Below, one piece after another: positions 22,607 through 32,686 of a stretch of DNA of 64,000 nt. Position 1 is the stretch's first letter; each line of letters opens with the position of its first letter. The translations under genes and the position numbers were made by a program. The notes under the pieces are model-generated. The model saw only the letters and a program-made list of their open reading frames with translations, was not told the DNA's origin and searched no databases. Source of the DNA: Triticum aestivum (taxonomy: Eukaryota > Streptophyta > Magnoliopsida > Poales > Poaceae); assembly GCF_018294505.1 (NCBI RefSeq), contig NC_057800.1, positions 178,622,353 to 178,686,352 on the forward strand. The letters run 5' to 3'.

Positions 22607-24899
22607 GAAAGAGGAAGCAAGACAGAATGATAGGGAAAGGGAAGCAGAAGAATCCTACGGACTCTGCTGGTATTGATGGTGCAATAGAAGGTCAAAGTCC
22701 AGTGGAAAATTGTACCGACAAGGTATCCCGTGCTACATGAGCTATAAAACAAGTCAAACAGAAACAAATAGCTGCCACCAAACAAGCAGAGACAGCCCTA
22801 GTTGTTGCAGCACCTTCCACAGTACCACCAGCTGCACGATTTACTCATTGGTCAACTCAGCTAGCAGCACGTTCCCAAGCTCCCTTGCCACCTGAAACTA
22901 CTTCTAAAGTACTCTAGACACAAGATGAGTTGGCAAGATTAGATGGACTTTGTGAGCTTCAACAACAAGAAGGTAGTTGCTGGAGCCAAGTTACAGTTGC
23001 ATGCTTCTTTATATGCAGTCTCACAGTTTGATGTACACTAAAACTTCCTATGTTTGTTGTTGGACTAGCACCTAGGCGCAAGAGGAAACAAACATCAGGG
23101 ATAATGCTCGATAGGTTAACTAAATCTAGAGGAGGTAGAATGGAGGTCCATTTTGAGGCAGGTTTAAAAAGGCCACGTGATGCTACAGAGTCAGCCAAGT
23201 TAGTATCAGAGGCAATGATTGCTATTAGGTGTCATGTACGTATCCTCCCAACATGGATTCAGTACAGGAATGACAAAGATGAAACCCAGTTCAACACCTT
23301 CCTCGACCATTTATCTGTAAGTATGGTTATGTATGGAAACTAGTGATACCATCTTGCTCTGTCCAATACTTTCTAGGTTGCTGATAATGAGACTCCCATA
23401 ATTTTCAATAGATGAGGTTCAAGTTGGATAGCCAAGATGATGCAACCAGACAAGCTTGCACCCATGTTTCAAGTCTGCTCTACGACAATATCGGTATAAC
23501 TTGAGGAAAACTCACTTTGAAGGTAAGGCTAATAGTGAACTTGCCCAAACATCTCTAGTGGAAAATATATCAGATGAAGACTGGAGAGGCCTCGTTAAAC
23601 ACTGGCCCGATCCGAACTATCAGGTACATTATATATATGTGATCAGATCACATGTTGAAGTCCTATTTACGCATGTGCCACACAAATCTATCTTCTTGTA
23701 GGTGAACTGTTAAAAGAACAAGGCTAACCGTACGAAAGTGAAATTCCAACAAACGACAGGATCTCGTAGCTATATTGCACACTGTGAGGCTCTTGTAATT
23801 AGCTGCTGTTTCACTCTTTTCGCTGTACCATATTATCGGATCTATATTGACTTGTTCCAAATACAGAGGAAAGCCGGCAAGGACCAAAAATTACCTGAAC
23901 CAAATGCTATGGAAATCTTCAAGGACTGTCACACCAACAAGACGAAGGGCATGACTACACCAGACAAAGCCGCTGTTGTAAGTCCTTAATCCTCATGCCT
24001 TTTAACTACTACTTACGCTGACTCGTGCCTTGAACTGCATGGTTTGCAGCCAATGTCTATTACTCTTTTCAATTTTATACACAATTGTCTTAGCGTATGA
24101 ATGCACCTTACAAGGTTTAAAAGAGAGGAGTGATGTTCCTTTGATCTTGACCTGTAATCTAGTTCCGTGCTGGACTTGCCCACACAACGTTAGAATTTCC
24201 TGTTTGTCTCTTCTCAGTTGTTTTGTGATATGAATGATGTCATATTATGCTTACCGTATTATAAACTTTGTCTCTTTATCCTTAGCTGTCAATACAATGT
24301 GAAGAAATAGACAATACATTAGCCATGGTACATGGTCATATGTTTGGAACCTGGTTTTATTATGTACTTTGCAGTAAAATACAACTAATTTTTTACATGG
24401 GTTCACTAGAATAAGTTCTGTATATAGACCAAAGCTATTTTGTTTGGTTTTGCTGCCTCCTTAATATCTTCTATTCTGGTACTAATGTAAAAAGTCAACT
24501 TTTCAGCAAGCTATGGAAAAAATGGTGGAACCGCCACCTTCTGAAGGTGGCGAGGCAACTATAACCGCAATGTCAGCTCTTGCTGCAGTGGGTCAGTACC
24601 TGTCCACTAACAGTGCCAAAAGCACGTTCCTGCGTAATACTGGGATGGTTGTTAAGGCAATCTCATCCAAACTGCCTCATGATCAAGATATGCAAGCTCA
24701 AAACAATGTTATATCTATGCTCTAGACACAAGTCCGTTCCCTAGCAGAGATCCTTTGTGAAACAAGGACAAACATTATTCGATGTCATCAAGATATGCAT
24801 GGTTTTGAATCCAGACTATCAGACATTTGCTATGTTGTTCAGGAGCCTAGGAGATATGAAGGCGAAGGTTATGGCGCTCCATCGGACAATACAACATGA

Positions 24900-25199
24900 A
24901 AACATAACAGTCAGGTTAAATGAACTGAGCTTCTGAACTTCTGGTGGTGCATTTATCTGCCAGACTGTTAACTTTTATGCCAACCTTCCTTTTGTTTTAT
25001 AGTTGTAATTTGTTTTGTTGCAATACAAAATTTGTTCTTAATGTGTAGCCACCGGCTGAAGAAAACAGCAAGCCATTTTTGTATAGTGTAGGGTGTTCCC
25101 TATATTTGCACAGCTGGCGATCTTTGATGCCTAGTGGATGTAATCTATGCGATCGCCTTAATAGCTTAGCGATAGTTTTGGGCTCATTTATTTCCTAGT
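24900..25199 (+). other. 3' flank of the Transposase_24 gene
   Basis: AT-rich after the stop codon, with TTTTGTTTTATAG and AATACAAAATTTG stretches that could serve as a polyadenylation region. No reading frame. Confidence 0.4.
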
Positions 25200-26200
25200 C
25201 TTCGTTTTCCTTGGTTTGCTAGTGGCCGCAAGAACCATGGGCCATATACGGACCGTGGTAACCATGACCCTGCTACGAGCCATAGGATCCATGGGCCTCC
25301 TATGGGCCATCTTTAAATGGGCCTCCAACACAGCCATAGAATCGGTGGGCCTCGGGCTGTCGGCTAAATGGGTCTACATGGGCCATAAAAAGGCGTAATT
25401 GGTATCGGCCTAGCACGGTAACGGGCCGTTAATAGGTCGGAGGACAGCAAAGGCTTAATTCTATCACAGGCATAACGGGTCGTTAATGGGCCAGAATATA
25501 GGACGTGCTGGAAACGGCGCAACGGGTTAACAAGCCAGGAACGGGCCAACTCTTGCCAAGGGCCAAATTTGGCTTATTAGGGGAACATGCCAGTAATGGA
25601 CCGGAAGTAATCGAGGGCCAGAAAGGAGCCCAAGAACGTATGGGCCGTCAATAGGCCGAAAGCTAACACGGGCTGGAAACGGCCCATGTGAATCATGGGC
25701 CGTTAACGGGTACAAAGAAATTTACTGTTCATTCTGGGCTAGAGTCACCGTGGACCTTTAAAGGGCCTAAAGATACGAAGGCCTCATATGGGCCGAAAGA
25801 CGTCTTGAGCCATACGTGGGCCAAAAGTGAAACGGGCTGGTGTTATATTCGACGACCCACATGACGTTGTTGGGTCGATTTCGGGTAGGCCCTAATGGGC
25901 CATGAGTTACCGGGCCGTAAAATGGGCTATTTATGAAAGAGATGGTCAACAGGCTTTTCATGGGCGAGCCTGTTAACTTTTGACCAAGTCAAACAGGCCG
26001 GCCTTTGTAAGCTAAATGGGCCGGTGGTGGGCTGTCACACGTGTCGACATATCATAGGCGCCTATCTGACCCACTGACGAGCTGACATGTGTTTCCTCCA
26101 GCCAATTGGAATTTTACACGTGGAAATTTCCCATTGGTCCGGGCTGTTAACGGGTTATCAGATCCAAAACCGGACCCGATAGCTTAACGGCGACCCGTTA
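25200..26200. repeat. CACTA subterminal repeats
   Basis: Short motifs of the type ATGGGCC, ACGGGCC and GGGCCGTTAAY recur on both strands every 15-40 bases through this kilobase. Subterminal arrays of this sort are where CACTA-encoded proteins bind in En/Spm. No reading frame of interest overlaps them. Confidence 0.75.
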
Positions 26201-26255
26201 CGGTGGATGGCACGTGTCGGTCACCCTTGACGAAAGCACTTCTGTGACGCGAGAT

Positions 26256-26291
26256 TTATCATCATGGAAGTGGACACTTCCGTGATGATAA
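26256..26291. repeat. Near-perfect palindrome made from the TIR motif
   Basis: TTATCATCATGGAAGTG (26256-26272) and CACTTCCGTGATGATAA (26275-26291) are complementary with one mismatch and a 2-base spacer. Both arms copy the motif of the terminal repeat at 26411-26428. Confidence 0.85.
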
Positions 26292-26410
26292 TTTTTGTAA
26301 TGTCATGGAACACTTCTACGACAACACAGGTATGACTATCTTGATTCTGTCATAAAATTGTCATGGATGTACATGTATGACAGAAAACATGACCTACTGT
26401 GACAAACACG

Positions 26411-26441
26411 TATCATCACGGAAGTGTCTTTTTTTGTAGTG
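26411..26441 (-). repeat. Right terminal inverted repeat of the CACTA element
   Basis: Read inward from 26441 it gives CACTACAAAAAAAGACACTT, then CCGTGATGATA. The CACTA ending and the poly-A run are typical. It is followed by TAG, a candidate 3 bp target duplication. Confidence 0.88.
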
Positions 26442-26444
26442 TAG

Positions 26445-27806
26445 GCAATTGTCTGGGGTGTGCTAGGCGCCCCCTCCTCATATATATAGGTGGGAGGGAG
26501 AGGGGAGAGGCCAAGCAGCGCCCCAAGTAGGTCCGAATCCTACTTGGGCTCCTGCCCTTGGCCGTGCCCCTTGCCATGTTTGTCAGAGGAGGAAGGAAAG
26601 AAGGGGGGAGGGGGAAGGAAGGGGGAATCATATTCCTCTCTTTCCTTTCCCTTCCCCTCTTTCATTCTCCTCTTAGGCCGGGACATATGGGGGGCGCATC
26701 ATCCCCTTGTGGCTGGTGAGTTTCCCCTCTTGGCCCATAAGGCCCATATCTTTTGCCGGGGGTGCCTAGAACCCTTCCCGGTGACCCGATAAATATCCGG
26801 TACCCCCGAAACAGTTTCAGTGTCCGAATACTATCATCCTATATATCAATATTTACCTCTCGACCATTTCGAGACTCCCCGTCATGTCCGTGATCTCATA
26901 TGGGACTCCAAACAACATTCAGTCCGCAAATCACATAACTCATATAATATTATATCATCATTGAACGTTAAGCATGCGGACCCTACGGGTTCAAGAACTA
27001 TGTAGAAATGACCGAAGACACCTCTCCGGTCAATAACCAATAGCGGAACCTGGATGCCTATATTGGCTCCTACATATTATACGAAGATCTTTATCGGTCG
27101 AACCGTTTTGACAACATACATAATTCCCTTTGTCCATCGGTATGTTACTTGCCCAAGATTCAATTGTCGGTATCTTCATACCTAGTTCAATCTCGTTACC
27201 AACAAGTCGCTTTACTCGTTCTGTAATACATCACCTTGTGACTAACTCCTTAGTCATTTTCTTGCAAGCTTATGATGTGTATTATCGAGAGGGCCCAGAG
27301 ATACATCTCCGATACTCGGAGTGACAAATCCTAATCTCGATCTATGCCAACTCAACAAACACCTTCAGAGATACCTGTAGAGCATCTTTATGATCACCTA
27401 GTTGCGTTGTGATGTTTGATAGCACACAAGGTATCCCTCAGCTACTCGGGAGTTGCATAATCTCATAGTCTAAGGAGTAAGTAGTTGACATGAAAAGCAA
27501 TAGCAATAAACTGAACGATCATTATGCTAAGCTAACAGATGGGTATTATCCATCACATCATTCTCCTAATGATGTGATCCCATTATCAAATGACAACACA
27601 TGTCTATGGTTAGGAAACCTTAACCATCTTTGATCAACAAGCTAGCCTTGTAGAGGCTTACTAGGGACACAGTATTTGTTTATGTATTCACACATGTATT
27701 TAAGTTTCCAATCAATACAATTCGAACATGAATAATAAACCTTTATCATGAATAAGGAAATATAAAATAACAACTTTATTATTGCCTCTAGGGCATATTT
27801 CCTTCT
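26445..27806 (-). repeat. Copia 1 3' LTR (BARE/WIS/Angela type), truncated by the CACTA insertion
   Basis: The minus strand starts at 27806 with GGAAATATGCCCTAGAGGC, the well-known Triticeae BARE/WIS/Angela LTR start, though its first bases are AGAA in place of the usual TGTT. The LTR runs leftwards but stops about 400 bp short of a full LTR, exactly where the CACTA end lies. Compare the more complete LTR at 28911-30611. The missing part should lie left of the CACTA element, outside the window. The promoter-like TATATATA is at 26480-26487. Confidence 0.88.
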
Positions 27807-27818
27807 GTCTCCCACTTG
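27807..27818 (-). other. Copia 1 polypurine tract
   Basis: In sense, CAAGTGGGAGAC directly precedes the 3' LTR, as in BARE/WIS elements. Confidence 0.75.
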
Positions 27819-27835
27819 CACTAGAGTCAATAGTC

Positions 27836-27960
27836 TAGTTCACACCACCATGTGATTTAACACCCATAGTTCACATCGCCATGTGACCAACACCCAAAGA
27901 GTTTACTAGAGTCAATAATCTAGTTCACATCGCCATGTGATTAACACCCAAAGAGTACTA
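27836..27960 (-). repeat. Short tandem repeat upstream of the copia 1 polypurine tract
   Basis: The unit AGTTCACAYCRCCATGTGA, then YYAACACCCA, occurs three times with small changes. It lies after the end of pol and before the purine tract. Confidence 0.7.
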
Positions 27961-28220
27961 AGGTGTGATCATGTTTTGCTTGCGAGAGAGGTTTAGTCAA
28001 CGGGTCTGTCACATTCAGATCCGTATGCATTTTGGAATTTTCTATATCTACAATGCTCTGCATGGAGCTACTCTAGCTAAATGCTCCCACTTTCAATATG
28101 TATCTAGATCGAGACTCAGAGTCATTTGGATTGGTGTCGAAGCTTGCATCGACATAACTCTTTACAACAAACTCTTTATCACCTCCATAACTGAGAAACA
28201 TTTCCTTAGTCCTCTTTAGG

Positions 28221-28550
28221 CAAGAAAAACTTTGTTTTTGCCACTCTAGTTTTTGCCCACTTTGCATATGCCACTTTAGAATTTGAAATTTCACTTTTGC
28301 CACTCTTAGCTTTTGACAATATATCACTTTTGCCATTCCATGGCAAAAGCAAAATTTTCAGAGTGGCAATTGTGATACATCGTCAAAAGCTAAGAGTGGC
28401 AAAAGTGAAATGAAAAATTATCATATTTGCCATGGAATGGCGTTTGTGATGTATTGTCAAAAGCCAAGCGTGGCAAAAGTGAGATGTCAAATTCTAGAGT
28501 GGCATAAGCAAAATTGGCAAAAGCTAGAGTGGCAAAAACAAAGTTTTCCC
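28221..28550. mobile_element. 330 bp MITE inside copia 1 pol
   Basis: Long terminal inverted repeats: GAAAAACTTTGTTTTTGCCA near the left end and its complement, TGGCAAAAACAAAGTTTTCC, at the right. Between them the TTTTGCCA/TGGCAAAA motif recurs in both directions and includes the palindrome TTTTGCCATTCCATGGCAAAA. CTTTAGG is present on both sides (28214-28220, 28551-28557); 8 of 9 bases match if a 9 bp duplication is assumed, which would suit a Mutator-type MITE. Removing it joins the RT frame (LRYLK) to RTKEMFLS in phase. Confidence 0.88.
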
Positions 28551-28905
28551 CTTTAGGTACCTAAGGATAATTTTGACCGTTGTCCAGTGTTCTACTCCTG
28601 GATCACTATTGTACCCCCTTTCCAAACTCATGGCAAGGCACACAATAGGTCTGGTACACAACATGGCATACTTCATAGAACCTATGACTGAGGCATAGGG
28701 AATGACTTTCATTCTCTCTATATATTCTGCCGTGGTCGGGTTTTGAGTCTTACTCAACTTCACACCTTGCAACACAGGCAAGAACCCTTTCTTTGACTGA
28801 TCCATTTCAAACTTCTTCAAAATCTTGTCAAGGTATGTGCTTTGTTAAAGTCCTATTAAGCATCGCGATCTATCCCTATAGATCTTGTTGCCCAATATAT
28901 AAGTA

Positions 28906-28910
28906 GCTTC
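28906..28910. repeat. Presumed left target duplication of copia 2
   Basis: GCTTC precedes the LTR start. The matching copy would be at the far end of copia 2, outside the window. Confidence 0.35.
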
Positions 28911-30611
28911 TGAAGGAAATATGCCCTAGAGGCAATAATAAAGTTGTTATTTATATTTCCTTATATCATGATACAAGTTTATTATTCATGCTAGAATTGT
29001 ATTAATCGGGAACTTATGAATACATATACAAACAGAGTGTCCCTAGTTTGCCTCTACTTGACTAGCTCATTAATCAAAGATGGTTAAGTTTCCCAGCCAT
29101 AGACATGTGTTGTCATTTGATGAACATGATCACATTATTAGAGAATGATGTGATGGACAAGACCCATCCGTTAGCTTAGCATTATGATCGTTTAGTTAAT
29201 TGCTATTGAATTCTTCATGACTTATACATGTTCCTATGACCATGAGATTATGCAACTCCCGAAACTAGAGGAACACCTTGTGTGCTATCAAACGTCACAA
29301 CATAATTGGGTGATTATAAAGATGCCCTACATGTGTCTCCGATGGTGTTTGTTGAGTTGGCATAGATCGAGATTAGGATTTCTCACTCCGTGTATCGGAG
29401 AGGTATCTGTGGACCCTCTCGGTAATGCACATCACTATGAGCCTTGCAACCAATGTGACTAATGAGTTAGTCATGGGATGATGCATTACAGAACGAGTAA
29501 AGAGACTTGCCGGTGACGAGATTGAACTAGGTATGATGATACCGACGATCGAATCTCGGGCAAGTAACATGCCGATGACAAAGGGAACAGCGTATGTTTT
29601 TATGCGGTTTGACCGATAAAGATCTTCGTAGAATATGTAGGAGCCAATATAGCATCCAGGTTCCGCTATTGGTTATTGACCAGAGATGTGTCTTAGTCAT
29701 GTCTACATAGTTCTTGAACCCGTAGGGTCCGCACGCTTAACGTTCGATGACGATTTGTATTATGAGTTATGTGATTTGATGACCGAAGTTTGTTCGGAGT
29801 CCCGGATGAGATCACAGACATGACGAGGAGTCTCGAAATGGCCGAGACATAAAGATTGATATATTGGACCATGTTATTCGGACACCAGAAGTGTTCCGGA
29901 TGGTTTCAGGTAAAAACGGAGTGCCGAAGGGGTTACCGGAACCCCTCGGGGGAACTAATGGGCCACCATGGGCCTTATTGGAGAGAGAGGAGGGCCGCCA
30001 GGGCAGCCCCCCCCCTTAGCAGTACGAATTGGACAAGGGAAGGGGGGCGCCCCCTTTCCTACTCCCTCTCCCTCTCCTTCCTTCCCCCTCTCTTCCTTGG
30101 GGAGGAATCCTACAAGGACTAGTAGTCCTAGTAGGACTCCCTCTCCTTGGGCGCGCCCCTAGGGCCGACCGGCCTCCCCTCCCTCCTTTATATACGGGGG
30201 CACGGGGCATCCTAGAACACACAAGTTGATCTTTTAGCCATGTGCGGTGCCCCCCTCCACAGTTACACACCTTGGTCATATCGTCATAGTGCTTAGGCGA
30301 AGCCCTGTGCCGGTAAACTTCATCATCACCGTCACCATGCCGTCGTGCTGACAAAAATCTCCCTCGGCATCAACTGGATCAAGAGTTCGAGGGACATCAC
30401 CGAGCTGAACGTGTGCTGATCGCGGAGGTGCCATAAGTTTGGTACTTGGATCAGTTGGATCGCGAAGATGTTCAACTACATCAACCGCGTTACGCTTCCG
30501 CTTTCGGTCTACGAGGGACGTAGACACACTCTCCCCTCTCATTGCTATGCATCTCCTAGATAGATCTTGCGTGATCGTAGGATTTTTTTTGAAATACTGC
30601 GTTCCCCAATA
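28911..30611 (+). repeat. Copia 2 5' LTR (BARE/WIS/Angela type)
   Basis: Starts TGAAGGAAATATGCCCTAGAGG and ends GCGTTCCCCAATA, where CAACA is usual, giving 1701 bp. It is followed directly by the primer binding site. It interrupts the copia 1 RT frame. Confidence 0.92.
30187..30194 (+). promoter_or_regulatory. TATA box of the copia 2 LTR
   Basis: TTTATATA within CCTCCTTTATATACGGGG, at the usual promoter place in BARE/WIS LTRs. The minus-strand LTR at 32687-33964 keeps the same motif near 33102-33116. Confidence 0.65.
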
Positions 30612-30612
30612 G

Positions 30613-30625
30613 TGGCATCCGAGCC
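30613..30625 (+). other. Copia 2 primer binding site, mutated
   Basis: TGGCATCCGAGCC against the canonical initiator tRNA-Met site TGGTATCAGAGCC: two substitutions. Confidence 0.8.
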
Positions 30626-30628
30626 AGG

Positions 30629-31844
30629 TCTATGCGTAGATGTTATATGCATGACTACAACACAATGAGTTGTGGGCGATAATAGACATACTGCTCACCA
30701 GCAACGTCTTACTTTGATTCGGTGGTATTGTTGGATGAAGCGGCCCGGACCGACATTACATGACCGCGTTCATGAGACTGGTTCTACCGACGTGCTTCAC
30801 ACAAGTGGCTAGCGGGTGTCTGTTTCTCCAGCTTTAGTTGAATCGAGTTTGACTGCGCCCGATCCTTGTTGAAGGTTAAAACAACACACTTGATGAAAAG
30901 TCATTGTGGTTTTGATGCGTAGATAAGAACGGTTCTTGATAGAAGCCCGTAGCAACCACGTACAACTTGCTACAACAAAGTAGATGACATCTAACTTGTT
31001 TTTGCAGGGCTTGCTATGATGTGATATGGTCAAGATGTGATGATATATAAATTGTTGTATGAGATGATCATGTTTTGTAACAGTTATCGACAACTTGTAG
31101 GAGCCATATGGTTGTCGCTTTATTGTATGAAATGCAATCGCCATGTAATTGCTTTACTTTATCACTAAGCGGTAGCGATAGTCGTAGAAGCAATAGTTGG
31201 CGAGACGACAACGATGCTACGATGGAGATCAAGGTGTCAAGCCGGTGATGATGGTGATCATGACAGTGCTTTGGAGATAGAGATCAAAGGCACAAGATGA
31301 TGATGGCCATATCATATCACTTATATTGATTGCATGTGATGTTTATCCTTTATGCTTCTTATTTTGCTTAGTACGACGGTAGCATTATAAGATGATCTCT
31401 CACTAAATTTCAAGGTATAAGTGTTCTCCCTGAATATGCACCATTGCTACAGTTCATCGTGCTGAGACACCACGTGATGATCGGGTGTGATAAGCTCTAC
31501 GTTCACATACAACGGGTGCAAGCCATTTTTGCACATGCAGAATACTCGGGTTAAACTTGACGAGCCTAGCATATGCAGATATGGCCTCGGAACACTGAGA
31601 CCGAAAGGTCGAGCGTGAATCATATAGTTGATATGATCAACATAGTGATGTTCACCATTGAAAGCTACTCCATCTCAAGTGATGATCGGACATGGTTTAG
31701 TTGATATGGATCACATGATCATTTAGATGACTAGAGGGATGTATATCTAAGTGGGAGTACTTAAGTAATATGATTAATTGAACTTTAATTTATCATGAAC
31801 TTAGTACTTCATAGTATTTTGCATGTCTATGTTGTTGTATATAA
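30629..31844 (+). other. Copia 2 untranslated leader
   Basis: About 1.2 kb between primer site and gag with no long sense frame, as expected for the long leader of BARE-type elements. The 111-codon antisense frame at 30809-31144 has no recognisable content. Confidence 0.7.
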
Positions 31845-32686
31845 ATGGCCCGTTCTTATGTTCCTTTGAATTTTAATGCGTTCCTAGAGAAAGCTAAGTT
31901 GAAAGATGATGGTAGCAACTACATAGACTGGGTCCATAACTTGAGGATTATCCTCATTGCTGCACAGAAGAATTATGTCTGGAAGCACCGCTAGGTGCAA
32001 AGCCCGCTGTAGGAGTAACACCAGATGTTATGAACGTTTGGCAGAGCAAATCTGATGACTACTCGATAGTTCAGTGTGCCATGCTTTACGGCTTAGAATC
32101 AGGACTTCAACGACGTTTTGAACGTCATGGAGCATATGAGATGTTCCAGGAGTTGAAGTTAATATTTCAAGAAAATGCCCGAATTGAGAGATATGAAGTC
32201 TCAAATAAGTTCTATAGTTGCAAGATGGAGGAGAATAGTTCTATCAGTGAACATATACTCAGAATGTCTGGGTACCAGAACCACTTGACTCAACTGGGAG
32301 TTAATCTTCCTGATGATAGTGTCATTGACAGAGTTCTTCAATCACTGCCACCAAGCTACAAAAGCTTTGTGATGAACTATAATATGCAAGGGTTGGATAA
32401 GACAATTCCCGAGATCTTCACAATGCTAAAGGCCGCGGAGGTAGAAATCAAGAAGGATCATCAAGTGTTGATTGTTAACAAAACCACTAGTTTCAAGAAA
32501 AAGGGCAAAGGGAAGAAGGGGAACTTCAAGAAGAACGGCAAGCAAGTTGCTGCTCAAGTGAAGAAGCCCAAGTCTGGACCTAAGCCTAAGACTGAGTGCT
32601 TCTACTGCAAAGGGACTGGTCACTGGAAGCGGAACTGCCCCAAGTATTTGGAGGATAAGAAGGATGGCAAAGTGAAAGGTATATTT
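31845..32686 (+). pseudogene. Copia 2 gag, frameshifted and truncated
   Basis: ATG at 31845 opens MARSYVPLNFNAFLEKAKL, the BARE/WIS gag start. A single C is missing near 31979 (GTCTGG instead of GTCCTGG), which shifts the frame; translation continues in the next frame from 31982. It goes on through gag-type motifs (DDYSIVQCAMLYGL, FERHGAYEMFQELK, LPPSYKSFVMNYNMQGL) to a lysine-rich linker and the zinc knuckle CFYCKGTGHWKRNC at about 32598-32640. The frame is then cut at 32686 by an inserted copia LTR. Protease, integrase, RT and RNase H should continue beyond the nested insertions, outside the window. Confidence 0.9.

Larger units (their letters stand above)
20258..24899 (+). pseudogene. CACTA second gene, Transposase_24 (Ptta/En/Spm) family, decayed
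   Basis: A consistent exon chain with GT-AG borders can be built: 22606-22972, 23069-23316, 23412-23623, 23702-23794, 23867-23977 and 24507-24899 (TGA stop). Phases match at every junction, giving about 474 codons. Upstream exon-like modules end at 20361, 20993 and 21763. The product has a basic segment (APRRKRKQ), then RYNLRKTHFEG, LVKHWPDPNYQ, KNKANRTKVKF, TTGSRSY and a helical, glutamine-rich tail, an order I know from plant Transposase_24 proteins. In CACTA elements this is an accessory DNA-binding type protein rather than the DDE transposase. Lesions are stops at 22738 (TGA), 22915 (TAG), 23711 (TAA) and 24723 (TAG), plus one lost base near 23467. Family assignment is fairly sure; the first exons are uncertain. 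Confidence 0.75.
1..26441 (+). mobile_element. CACTA (En/Spm) DNA transposon, right-hand part
   Basis: The right end is defined by the terminal repeat at 26411-26441, which read inward from 26441 begins CACTACAAAAAAAGACAC, the CACTA signature. Inside it lie GGGCC-rich subterminal repeats and a plus-strand intron-containing gene of the Transposase_24 type at 20258-24899. No matching left terminus is seen in the first kilobase, so the left end and the main transposase gene should lie outside the window. The gypsy array at 1111-19090 is a later insertion. The bases after the end are TAG, a candidate 3 bp target duplication whose partner is not visible. A Caspar-like Triticeae family is my tentative placement; the superfamily is firm, the family is not. 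Confidence 0.82.
27955..28910 (-). pseudogene. Copia 1 pol, RT end and RNase H, interrupted
   Basis: The minus strand encodes, in order, EATYILGNKIYRDRSR, YLDKILKKFEMDQSKKGFLP, IPYASVIGSMKYAMLCTRP and LRYLK (end of copia reverse transcriptase). After the MITE come MFLSYGGDKEFVVKSY and VDASFDTNPNDSES (RNase H start), then after an internal loss DPLTKPLSQAKHDHT, the usual copia pol end. A TAA at 28845-28847 and further stops break the frame. The upstream part of pol is cut off at 28911 by copia 2. Only the 3' part of the gene is in the window. Confidence 0.85.

Noticed and set aside
25200..26200. CRISPR-like or satellite array
   Set aside because: Motifs are short, on both strands, with irregular spacing; this is typical of CACTA subterminal repeats in a plant genome.
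26490..26792. Possible gene at the left of copia 1 and similar proline-rich ORFs at 30016-30354
   Set aside because: These fall within copia LTRs and mirror each other; no conserved protein is recognisable.
30809..31144. 111-codon antisense ORF in the copia 2 leader
   Set aside because: No recognisable domain, opposite to the element's direction, and inside a normally non-coding leader.
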